A DNA stretch of 20,320 nucleotides from VGWF01 sp964423465 (GTDB lineage: Bacteria > Verrucomicrobiota > Kiritimatiellia > PWTM01): NCBI GenBank assembly GCA_964423465.1, contig CAYRFK010000068.1, positions 1 through 20,320 of the forward strand, written 5' to 3'. The notes under the pieces were generated by a model. The model had not been told where the DNA came from. It made no database searches and saw only the letters and a program-made list of their open reading frames with translations. Positions 14,257 through 20,320 of this stretch are shown one piece after another. Position numbers and translations under genes: made by a program. Positions within the stretch are counted from its first letter, which is position 1. Each line of letters starts with the position of its first letter.

Positions 14257-15179
14257 ATGATCTTCTGAGGCTTCCCCTCGCGCTCGATGTCGAGCACGAC
14301 GGCACTCAAACGTTCCTTCACGAACTCGCCAAGGAAAAACTCCGCGCGCGACTGGCTCGTCATGTTCATCGAATTGACCATGCGCACCTTGTCGCCCTCC
14401 CTCAGTCCGACGTCCTGCAGGAACTCTTTCTCGCCCTGAATGGCGATCTCATAGCCGGCGATCCGGCCTTCCGCGGTATAGTCCGGCCGGAAGGTCTCGT
14501 ACAGCCGGGCCACGCGCTCAGGTTCGTCGAGAACCTCACGGTAGTAGGTCATCAGGGACTCGCGATCCAGAACCCATCGGTTTTCCTGGACGCGCTTGCC
14601 GAACCGGGTTGTCTCCAGCGCCTCCATGCCCGCGGCGGCCGCCGTCACCGCGCTCACGCGCGTCGGAGCCTCCCCAGCGCCGGCGGCGAACCCGAGTCCC
14701 AGCACCTCCACGCGGCCGCCGATCTCCACCTCCACCCGGTCCGCATACACGCGGACAACGCGAAGATCGTCCACCGATTCGTTCTCCGCCAGCAGATGCT
14801 GCTGCTTGGCCTGGGTGTCGTCGATGATGGCCTTTCGATAGCCGCCCGCCGCGGACTCCGGTCCGTCGGCTACCAGAAACGTTCCGGCCAGACGATATCG
14901 CGAGGGGACCGCATTGGAGGACACGGAAGTTCCAAGCCAGGACGAGGACGATGCCCGGAAGACCCCCCATTCCCTGGTGCCCATGGCGGGAGGCGACAGC
15001 CATTCCGGCTTTGGCGGAATCCTCACGCCGCCCTCCACCGCAGGTGCGGCATCCGGAGGCCGGACAAATCTCCATGCCAAAGCCGCGGATGCGGCCAGCG
15101 CCGCAACAAGCAGCCATGCGAGACCGCGAATCGCGGCGCTCGCCCACTCCGAACCGCTCCACCGATCCATGCCGTTCAT
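14241..15179 (-). CDS. GspC-like type II secretion inner-membrane protein
   Basis: This 312-residue bitopic membrane protein has one N-terminal membrane helix (about 18-38) and a Pro-rich periplasmic linker. A GspC homology-region-like beta domain follows (about 94-162: YRLAGTFLV, RKAIIDD, VDDLRVVRVYADRVEVE). The C-terminal PDZ-like domain (about 238-312) includes FLQDVGLREGDKVRMVNSM (253-271) and ends KPQKIIYLIR. In type II secretion GspC links the inner-membrane platform to the outer-membrane secretin. The GTG at 15197 lies within the RNase P RNA, so the ATG at 15179 (or 15170) is chosen. No other gsp gene is here, and downstream lies a convergent gene, so it is an orphan. Assignment is from fold pattern and moderate similarity by eye. 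Confidence 0.65.
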   Translation of the reverse strand: MNGMDRWSGSEWASAAIRGLAWLLVAALAASAALAWRFVRPPDAAPAVEGGVRIPPKPEWLSPPAMGTREWGVFRASSSSWLGTSVSSNAVPSRYRLAGTFLVADGPESAAGGYRKAIIDDTQAKQQHLLAENESVDDLRVVRVYADRVEVEIGGRVEVLGLGFAAGAGEAPTRVSAVTAAAAGMEALETTRFGKRVQENRWVLDRESLMTYYREVLDEPERVARLYETFRPDYTAEGRIAGYEIAIQGEKEFLQDVGLREGDKVRMVNSMNMTSQSRAEFFLGEFVKERLSAVVLDIEREGKPQKIIYLIR

Positions 15180-15187
15180 GATGCCCG

Positions 15188-15562
15188 TAGGAAACACCGG
15201 TCGGCCGGGGCCGTAAGCCGGATTCTGTTGTCCGCGGTCATTTATCTGATGCGGCCAACCCGGAACCTCGTCCCTTGCGGAACATGAGACGGGCCGCCTC
15301 CGGTTCCCTATTTGGCCTTGCTCCGGACGGGGTTTGCCCTGCGCCCCGCTTTATGCGGGACCGGTGGTCTCTTACACCACCTTTTCACCCTTACCCCGAC
15401 GAATCGGGGCGGTATGGTCTCTGTGGCACTTTCCGTACCCTTCGATCTGGCGAAGGGCCCCCCGCCTTGCGACGGGGCATCCTGCCCTGTGGAGTCCGGA
15501 CTTTCCTCCCCTCCCGCGAACGGGAAGAGCGACCGCGCACCCCGGACCGACCGGCTTCCTAC
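15188..15562 (-). ncRNA. rnpB: RNase P RNA, bacterial class A
   Basis: The catalytic RNA of RNase P, about 375 bases, on the minus strand. Class A landmarks are all present in order: P1 5' strand (GGAAGCCGGTCGG), GAGGAAAGTCCGGACTCC and ACAGGGCAGGATGCC (J3/4-P4 region), CCACAGAGACCATACCGCC, GGTAAGGGTGAAAAGG, GTAAGAGACCACCG, GGAGCAAGGCCAAATAGG, GATAAATGACCGC, ACAGAATCCGGCTTA, and the complementary P1 3' strand CCGACCGG...TTTCC. In the L15 motif the tRNA-CCA-pairing triplet reads GGC rather than GGU. Ends are estimated from P1 pairing. A TATACT -10 hexamer lies within the end of the upstream gene, and the 3' end reaches to within 10 bases of the next gene's start. Confidence 0.96.
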
Positions 15563-16263
15563 TCGCGCCAGTATAGCATCCGGCCGCAGAACGTGCACGC
15601 CGTCATCGCATCGCCTCGGCGTGTGTCATGCACGACCTGGGGCGGCAGCTTCATGTGGCATCCGCCGCAGGTGCCGTGGTCGACGGGGACAATGGCCGCG
15701 TCGCCCACATGCTTCATGATCCGGTTGTAGCGGCCCAACCACTGCTCGTCGACGCCCTCGGTGCGCGCCTGACGTTCCGACTCGAGTCCCGCCACTTCCT
15801 CCTGAAGTACCGCGAATCGCTTGTCCATCTCGGCACTCTCGCGCTCGACCCGGAGACGTTCCTCATCCACATCGCGCCGCGCCTGCGTCAGGACCGCCTT
15901 GAGCTGCTCCGCCTTCTCCATCCGAACGAGCTCCGAATCCTCGAGTTCGCGGATCTTCTTTGTGGCAACCTCGATCTCATGCACGAGCGTCCGGTACCCA
16001 TCGTTCGTCTTGACCTCGAGCTGCTGCTGACGGTAGCGACGGATGGTATCCTTGGCGGTGTCGATATCCATTTCGATCTGCTTGATGCCCATGGACTCGT
16101 GTTTCCATGCACCCTCGGCCTTCTGAAAAGCATCCTCGCGGTCCTGCAACCGCAGGCGGGTCCGCTCCTTGCGTCCGGGAATATCATCCAGATCCTTGCG
16201 AAGTTGGATTACGCGACGGTCGAGTTCCTGAAGCCGCAGCAGGTCTTGAAGTGTCTTCAGCAC
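15559..16263 (-). CDS. Coiled-coil C4 zinc-ribbon protein (COG1579-like)
   Basis: This 234-residue protein has a long antiparallel coiled coil (about 1-175) and a C-terminal C4 zinc ribbon (C199, C202, C223, C226; CGGC...CTFC) ending GRMLYWRE. This matches COG1579/HP0958-type proteins, whose studied members bind RNA or act as chaperones in flagellar and other assemblies; the role here is unknown. The start is GTG at 16263 with a perfect AGGAGG 6 bases upstream; an earlier GTG at 16287 has none. The last codons contain the RNase P RNA -10 promoter element, and the stop is at the predicted start of that RNA. Its first residues and ribbon resemble the zinc-ribbon/EIIA fusion at 9414-10253. It has its own promoter. 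Confidence 0.85.
   Translation of the reverse strand: MLKTLQDLLRLQELDRRVIQLRKDLDDIPGRKERTRLRLQDREDAFQKAEGAWKHESMGIKQIEMDIDTAKDTIRRYRQQQLEVKTNDGYRTLVHEIEVATKKIRELEDSELVRMEKAEQLKAVLTQARRDVDEERLRVERESAEMDKRFAVLQEEVAGLESERQARTEGVDEQWLGRYNRIMKHVGDAAIVPVDHGTCGGCHMKLPPQVVHDTRRGDAMTACTFCGRMLYWRE
15570..15575 (-). promoter_or_regulatory. rnpB -10 element inside the zinc-ribbon gene
   Basis: TATACT on the minus strand lies within the codons for the final LYW of the zinc-ribbon protein, about 8 bases before the inferred RNase P RNA start. No good -35 is seen 16-18 bases upstream. Confidence 0.45.
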
Positions 16264-16295
16264 CGCCGTCCTCCTCCCGTTGCACACATGCTCGA

Positions 16296-16324
16296 ACGAT
16301 AACCAACCCCGAACGATGCGTCAA
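16296..16324 (-). promoter_or_regulatory. Promoter for the zinc-ribbon gene
   Basis: On the minus strand TTGACG (16324-16319), exactly 17 bases, then TATCGT (16301-16296). The predicted start near 16289 gives a leader of about 26 bases ending in AGGAGG. It separates this gene from the riboflavin operon upstream. Confidence 0.58.
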
Positions 16325-16367
16325 CGATGTGCAGTGAAATTGTGCATCGCCGGCTCCGCAGGGCGCG

Positions 16368-17033
16368 TCAACGGACCCCGCCCTCTTCCTCCCGGATCAG
16401 ACCCGACTCGCGCAGCGCGTCCCACGTCAGGCCGGGGAAAGCCACTCCACGCTCGACATAACGCCGGACGAACTTGCCGAGGATGTCGACCTCGATGTTC
16501 ACGGCATCGCCGGGCCGGTATCCGCCAAAACATGTGATCTCATAGGTATGCGGGATGATGTGGATCCCGATCGAGTCGGCCGTCATGTCGGCGATCGTAA
16601 GGCTGACGCCGTCGACGGACACCGACCCCTTGAACACCATGCCGTCCATGAGGTCCCTGGAGCACTCGAACTCGAACCGCCAGTCGCGCCCTACCGCCTG
16701 GACAGCCCGAACGCGGGCGATGCCGTCGACGTGACCGATCATGATGTGTCCGCCGAGCGGGTCGCCCCACCGCAGCGCGCGTTCGAGGTTCACCGCCGCC
16801 CCGATTACCTTCTCGCCGAGATTCGTCCGGCGGAACGTTTCGCGCAGCACATCGAAGCGCAGGATGCCACCAACGCACTCCTTCACCGTCAGGCAGGTTC
16901 CGCATACGGCGACGCTCTCGCCGATCTCGACCGGCCGATCCCACGTCCCGGCCTCCACGCCGATGCGTCCCCACTCCTCATTCAGGTCCAGTTCCGCGAT
17001 CCGCCCCATCCGCTGCACGATGCCTGTAAACAT
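16368..17033 (-). CDS. ribE: Riboflavin synthase, alpha subunit
   Basis: This 221-residue enzyme dismutates two 6,7-dimethyl-8-ribityllumazine molecules to riboflavin and a pyrimidine. Two lumazine-binding barrels are evident. The first starts MFTGIVQRMG and includes GESVAVCGTCLTV; the second includes GGHIMIGHVDGIA, GSVSVDGVSLTI and IHIIPHTYE. The C-terminal helix is rich in charged residues. The start at 17033 begins with the invariant MFTGIV and has GGAGG 7 bases upstream. The ribD stop lies 14 bases before it. It is the last gene of the riboflavin cluster. The symbol follows E. coli usage (the same gene is called ribC in older E. coli work). Confidence 0.95.
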   Translation of the reverse strand: MFTGIVQRMGRIAELDLNEEWGRIGVEAGTWDRPVEIGESVAVCGTCLTVKECVGGILRFDVLRETFRRTNLGEKVIGAAVNLERALRWGDPLGGHIMIGHVDGIARVRAVQAVGRDWRFEFECSRDLMDGMVFKGSVSVDGVSLTIADMTADSIGIHIIPHTYEITCFGGYRPGDAVNIEVDILGKFVRRYVERGVAFPGLTWDALRESGLIREEEGGVR

Positions 17034-17047
17034 GAGCCGTCCTCCCG

Positions 17048-18148
17048 TCATTCAGGGCGCGCCCGGACCATGAGGTCCGGACCGCACATCGAGGTTTCCA
17101 TGATTCGATACCCCAGCGCCGCATCCAGAAGCCGCCCCGCCCCGCCCACCGCGGGCACCGCGGTGCGCCCGCCCAAGACCCGCGGCGCATAGAAGAGCAG
17201 AAGCTCATCCGCCGCCCGTGCGTCAAGAAGTGAGGCTGCCAGTTCGGCCCCGCCTTCGCAGAGCACACGCAGTACGCCCAGTTTTCCGAGATGATCCAGA
17301 ATCGCGCGGACGGAAAGCCGCCCGTCGGGCATCGTGTCGATCACAGCGACCGAGGCGCCGCACCGCAGAAACTCCATCGCCCGGGCCGGATCACAACCTG
17401 CGCCGACGGCGATCAACGTCTGTCCGGCCGCCCCGTCACCCAGGATCTTCGCACCCCGCGGCGTGCGGCCCAGCGGATCCACAACCACTCGCCAGGGATG
17501 CCGGCCCCGGTCCGGCCGCGGCAGCAGCGAGGGGTCGTCGCGAAGCACGGTTCCGATCCCCACAAGAATCGCATCGGACCTGCGACGCTCCTCCTGTACA
17601 ACAGACCGCGACTCGGGGCCTGTAATCCATCGGGAGGCGCCGGACGCATCGGCAATCCGTCCGTCGAGCGTCAGACCAAGCTTCAGCACCACCCATGGCT
17701 CGCGGCTCGTGATCCACTGCGCGAACGGTTCAATCAGCCGTTGCGCTTCCATCCCGCCGACGCCGCATCCGACGCGGATGCCGGCGGCCCGAAGGCGGCG
17801 AAGGCCGCGGCCGCGGTGCGACGGGTTCGGATCCCGGGTGGCCGCAACGACGCGGGCGACGCCGGCCGCAATCAGCGCCTCCGTGCATGGCGGCGTGCGG
17901 CCGTGGGTGCTGCACGGCTCCAGGGTGACGTAGACCGTCGCGCCCCGGGCGGAGACACCCGCGGCCCGGAGGGCATGGATCTCCGCGTGCGGACCGCCGG
18001 CCCTGCGATGCCAGCCCTCTCCCACGACGCGGCCCTTGCGAACAACGACCGCGCCCACGGGCGGATTGGGCCTCGTCAGCCCCTCGCCGCGACGCGCAAG
18101 TGCCAAGGCCCGATACATCCAGACGAGGTCCATGGATCGATCATCCAT
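17048..18148 (-). CDS. ribD: Bifunctional pyrimidine deaminase / reductase
   Basis: This 366-residue enzyme performs two riboflavin steps: deamination of the 2,5-diaminopyrimidine and NADPH-dependent side-chain reduction. The N-terminal cytidine-deaminase-like domain has RPNPPVGAVVV, the zinc and proton-relay residues H54 and E56 (HAE), and C79 and C88 (EPCSTHGRTPPC). The C-terminal reductase domain starts around residue 150 with LKLGLTLDGRIA and SRWITG, and later shows LCEGGAELAASLL. The ATG at 18148 has GGAAGG 8 bases upstream and overlaps the ftsY end by 8 bases; an ATG at 18133 is possible. A longer in-frame opening reaching 18457 is antisense-type read-through of ftsY coding bases and is not the start. 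Confidence 0.95.
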   Translation of the reverse strand: MDDRSMDLVWMYRALALARRGEGLTRPNPPVGAVVVRKGRVVGEGWHRRAGGPHAEIHALRAAGVSARGATVYVTLEPCSTHGRTPPCTEALIAAGVARVVAATRDPNPSHRGRGLRRLRAAGIRVGCGVGGMEAQRLIEPFAQWITSREPWVVLKLGLTLDGRIADASGASRWITGPESRSVVQEERRRSDAILVGIGTVLRDDPSLLPRPDRGRHPWRVVVDPLGRTPRGAKILGDGAAGQTLIAVGAGCDPARAMEFLRCGASVAVIDTMPDGRLSVRAILDHLGKLGVLRVLCEGGAELAASLLDARAADELLLFYAPRVLGGRTAVPAVGGAGRLLDAALGYRIMETSMCGPDLMVRARPE

Positions 18149-19046
18149 CGCGGCCGCCTTCCATCCCCAGCAGTCCGCGCACGAAGAGGTTCCGGTCGAA
18201 GGGGACCAGATCATCCGCCCCCTCCCCCAGCCCCGCGAAGACGATCGGAACCCTGAGTTCGTCCGCCAGAGAGAACACGAAACCGCCTTTCGAGGATCCG
18301 TCCAGCTTCGAGACCACAACGCCCGTGAGAGGGACCGCCTCGTGAAACGTTCTCGCCTGTGAGATCGCATTCCGGCCGAGCGCGGCATCCAGCACGATCC
18401 ACGTCGACTCGGGAGCCCCGGGCCTCCGCTTTCCGATGGACCGCCTGACCTTGACAAGCTCCTGCATCAGGGGCTGTTTGGTATGCATCCGACCGGCGGT
18501 GTCGATGATCAGCACGTCGGCGCGCCGGGCGATCGCAGCACCCATGGCGTCATACGCCACGGCGGCGGGATCCGCCCCCGTGGCGCCGGCCACGACCTCG
18601 CACTGGAGCCGGTCGGCCCACAGGCGCAGCTGGTCCGATCCGGCTGCGCGAAATGTGTCGCCAGCGCAAAGCAACGGGGAAAGACCATCCCGGGCCACGC
18701 GGCGGGCGAGCTTGGCGCAGGTGGTCGTCTTGCCGGATCCATTGACACCGACCACCAGGATCGTCGTGGGACCGTCCCCTCGCGCCCATGGCACAGGGGG
18801 TTCGGGAAGGAGGTCTGCCAGCGATGCGGCGAGCGCATGGGGAAGATCCGCCTTCATCTCGCGGGCGCGAGCAACGAGGCCGTCGCACGCGCGCGCAGCC
18901 AGCGCCGCCGAGACGTCGGCCCGAACCAGAGCCTCCTCCAGTTCGGAGGCAGCCGGCCCCGAAGTGGAAGGCCCGCCTGCGAGCCTGCGCAGGGCGCCCG
19001 AGATTGCATCCCGCGTCCTCGCAAGCGCGGAAAGCCACGAGGCCAT
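18141..19046 (-). CDS. ftsY: Signal recognition particle receptor FtsY
   Basis: This 301-residue SRP receptor GTPase delivers ribosome-nascent-chain complexes to the membrane translocon. It is the short form: no acidic N-terminal extension, only an N domain (about 1-90) and the G domain. Motifs seen are P-loop GVNGSGKTT (100-108), DTFRAAGSDQL (130-140), DTAGR (182-186), SKLDG (246-250) and GLGEGADDLVPF (272-283). The DATTGQN motif common in FtsY reads DAALGRN (220-226). GGAGG precedes the ATG by about 9 bases. It begins one base after nusB ends and overlaps ribD, so all are in one operon. Confidence 0.95.
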   Translation of the reverse strand: MASWLSALARTRDAISGALRRLAGGPSTSGPAASELEEALVRADVSAALAARACDGLVARAREMKADLPHALAASLADLLPEPPVPWARGDGPTTILVVGVNGSGKTTTCAKLARRVARDGLSPLLCAGDTFRAAGSDQLRLWADRLQCEVVAGATGADPAAVAYDAMGAAIARRADVLIIDTAGRMHTKQPLMQELVKVRRSIGKRRPGAPESTWIVLDAALGRNAISQARTFHEAVPLTGVVVSKLDGSSKGGFVFSLADELRVPIVFAGLGEGADDLVPFDRNLFVRGLLGMEGGRDG

Positions 19047-19047
19047 G

Positions 19048-19506
19048 TCAGCCGCCTCCGCCCGTCAGAAGCCGGGGATCCGGCGCCGCGCACCGCGCGG
19101 GACGCTGAACGTCCTTGGCGGCGCGGTCGAGGATGCCGTTGACGAAGCGCCCCGACTCGCGCCCGCCAAATTCCTTGGCGAGATCCACGGCCTCGTTGAT
19201 GGAGACCACGGGCGGGATGTCCTCGCGATACATCATTTCATAGAGGGCAAGGCGGAGAATGTTCCGGTCGACCGCTGCCATGCGGGAGAGATCCCAGTTC
19301 GTCGCGTAGCCCTTGAGTCGGTCGTCGAGTTCCGACCGCGCAGCCTCCACACCGCGGATCAACTCCTCCGCGAAGCTCCGAAGCTTTGGACTTGTCTTGC
19401 GGGCGAGCCAGAAATCGGCGAGAGCCTCGGCCATGTCGCCGTCATTGAAGTCCCGCTGAAAAAGGAACTGCACCGCCATCAACCGGCCTTCGTGTCGGCT
19501 GCTCAT
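19048..19506 (-). CDS. nusB: Transcription antitermination protein NusB
   Basis: This 152-residue all-helical RNA-binding protein acts in rRNA antitermination with NusE. Recognisable segments are SSRHEGRLMAVQFLFQ (2-17), LSRMAAVDRNILRLALYEM and the C-terminal INEAVDLAKEFGGRESGRFVNGILD, split around the usual helix ends. A short Pro/Gly-rich tail follows. The start codon overlaps the ribH stop (ATGA at 19503-19506). Pairing of nusB with ribH is very common in bacteria. Confidence 0.96.
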   Translation of the reverse strand: MSSRHEGRLMAVQFLFQRDFNDGDMAEALADFWLARKTSPKLRSFAEELIRGVEAARSELDDRLKGYATNWDLSRMAAVDRNILRLALYEMMYREDIPPVVSINEAVDLAKEFGGRESGRFVNGILDRAAKDVQRPARCAAPDPRLLTGGGG

Positions 19507-20033
19507 GGCGTCTGCAACCGGATGGATGCGAGGAGGCGGGCCATTTCCGCGGCGGTCCGGGCGGCGTAGGCGCCGCGGCCGTCCGGCCCCGACGTGCATC
19601 GCGCAACCGCCTGCGCCTCGGTGTTCGCGGGGATGACCGTGTCGACCACCGGCACCGCGTGGCGCCGCGCGATGTCCGACAGCGCCGCAGCGACCGTGCT
19701 GTTGATCAGTCCGGCGTGGGGCGTCTCGCCCTGGATGACGCATCCAAGAGCGATCAGGGCGCTGTACCGGCCCTGCTTCGCCAGTTGCTCCGCAGCGGAC
19801 GGAATCTCGAAGGCGCCGGGGACCCAGAAGACCTCAATGTCCGCATCGGCGGCACCGCATTGCTTCAGCGTCGCGACCGCCCCAGCGAGCAACTGCCCGG
19901 TCAGCGAAAGGTTGAACCGCGCGATCACGATCGCAAACCTCAGCCCGGCCGCATCGGGCGTTCCCGACGTCTGGCGGACCGCACCAAGATCCGGCGGCGC
20001 GGCGGCGTCCGGCCCGGGAGTGGATGTCAGCAT
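19503..20033 (-). CDS. ribH: 6,7-dimethyl-8-ribityllumazine synthase
   Basis: This 176-residue enzyme condenses a ribityl-pyrimidine with dihydroxybutanone phosphate. A 30-residue Ala/Pro/Thr-rich N-terminal extension precedes the core. Landmarks are ARFN (38-41), VPGAFEIP (71-78), ALGCVIQGETPH (95-106) and an EMARLL helix. Numbering relative to B. subtilis lumazine synthase (+18) aligns without gaps: F40, F75, H106 and R145 fit the active-site F22, F57, H88 and R127. The F113 position is D131 and K135 is R153. GAGGA lies 5 bases before the ATG. It lies 7 bases after the ribA/ribBA stop. Confidence 0.92.
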   Translation of the reverse strand: MLTSTPGPDAAAPPDLGAVRQTSGTPDAAGLRFAIVIARFNLSLTGQLLAGAVATLKQCGAADADIEVFWVPGAFEIPSAAEQLAKQGRYSALIALGCVIQGETPHAGLINSTVAAALSDIARRHAVPVVDTVIPANTEAQAVARCTSGPDGRGAYAARTAAEMARLLASIRLQTP

Positions 20034-20040
20034 GTTGTCC

Positions 20041-20320
20041 TCACAGCAGGTGTCCGAGTTTCTGTTTCTTCGCGCGAAGATACCGTTCGTTGTCCTCGGT
20101 CGGGGGGATGACCAGCGGAACGCGCTCGCATACGCTCACGCCATACTTCTCAAGCCCCGAGACCTTCTTGGGATTGTTGGTGATCAACCGCACGCCGTCA
20201 ACGCCGAGATCGCGAAGGATCTGCGCGGCGGCGGAGTAGTCGCGGAGGTCGGCATCGAACCCGAGTTCCTGGTTCGCCTCGACGGTGTCCAGCCCGGCCT
20301 CCTGCAGTGCGTAGGCGTGG
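20041..20320 (-). CDS. ribA: GTP cyclohydrolase II (RibA or C-terminal half of RibBA), C-terminal 92 residues
   Basis: Only the C-terminus is inside the window. The visible sequence HAYALQEAGLDTVEAN, then ADLRDY, ILRDLGVDGVRLITNNPKK and YGVSVCERVPL (wording taken from successive parts) is the characteristic end of GTP cyclohydrolase II, which converts GTP to 2,5-diamino-6-ribosylamino-pyrimidinone phosphate. It starts the visible riboflavin cluster and ends 7 bases before ribH. Whether a RibB half is fused at its N-terminus cannot be seen from this window. Any FMN riboswitch would lie off the right edge. Confidence 0.92.
   Translation of the reverse strand, partial: HAYALQEAGLDTVEANQELGFDADLRDYSAAAQILRDLGVDGVRLITNNPKKVSGLEKYGVSVCERVPLVIPPTEDNERYLRAKKQKLGHLL

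Noticed and set aside
15195..15197. GTG start for the GspC-like gene
   Set aside because: It lies inside the P1 3' strand of RNase P RNA; the ATG at 15179 is downstream of it.
17291..18256. 321-residue plus-strand ORF opposite ribD
   Set aside because: Shadow of ribD, low-complexity Arg/Ala composition.
20041..20320. FMN riboswitch for the riboflavin operon
   Set aside because: The upstream end of the operon is off the right edge; nothing in the window shows the FMN aptamer.

Overview
The window is GC-rich and gene-dense, with 19 complete protein genes, two partial genes at the edges, one possible gene relic, RNase P RNA and one tRNA. Lipid-acyltransferase, SurA-like chaperone, Ton/Tol energy-transduction, lipoprotein and GspC-like genes point to a diderm (Gram-negative) bacterium. 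The gene set and the proline-rich/LysM envelope proteins would fit the Verrucomicrobiota/Kiritimatiellota (PVC) area. That placement is inference, because no phylogenetic marker could be searched. There are no insertion sequences, CRISPR arrays, phage genes or rRNAs.

Layout. Positions 1-1363 (minus) hold the N-terminal part of a 7TM-HD (PgpH/YqfF-type) cyclic-dinucleotide phosphodiesterase. It is preceded by a 35-codon ORF that reads like the start of PhoH. Divergently, 1616-3215 (plus) encodes an LpxL/HtrB-type acyltransferase overlapping a family-2 glycosyltransferase. Convergent to these, 3246-6555 (minus) is an envelope cluster: a LysM/TPR lipoprotein, two unknown coiled-coil tail-anchored membrane proteins, and a SurA/PrsA-type prolyl isomerase. 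From a divergent promoter region, 6729-9228 (plus) encodes TolQ/ExbB, TolR/ExbD and a TonB/TolA-like protein, followed by an isochorismatase-family hydrolase. A minus-strand tRNA-Lys(CTT) with a terminator hairpin follows. Next to it is an unusual fusion of a C4 zinc ribbon with a PTS EIIA domain (9414-10253). Glycogen synthase (minus) and RNase R (plus) are divergent at 10559-14256. The remainder (minus) runs, in transcription order, ribA/ribBA C-terminus, ribH, nusB, ftsY, ribD, riboflavin synthase, a promoter, a coiled-coil zinc-ribbon protein, RNase P RNA and a GspC-like protein.

How the genes work together. ribA, ribH, ribD and riboflavin synthase cover the pathway from GTP to riboflavin, interleaved with nusB and ftsY through overlapping or near-touching genes. 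The TolQ-TolR-TonB trio is a complete proton-driven transducer. The envelope cluster combines a peptidoglycan-binding lipoprotein, membrane-anchored coiled-coil proteins and a periplasmic folding factor.

Most notable are the zinc-ribbon/EIIA fusion and its stand-alone zinc-ribbon relative in the same window, the apparent PhoH relic in front of the 7TM-HD gene, and RNase P RNA packed between two genes (its promoter inside the end of one) with a GGC rather than GGU in its L15 motif. Active-site substitutions in GlgA and RibH and the uncharacterised envelope pair also deserve a look. I see no clear evidence of a wholly new defence or mobile system. Start codons were chosen from ribosome binding sites and promoters read by eye.
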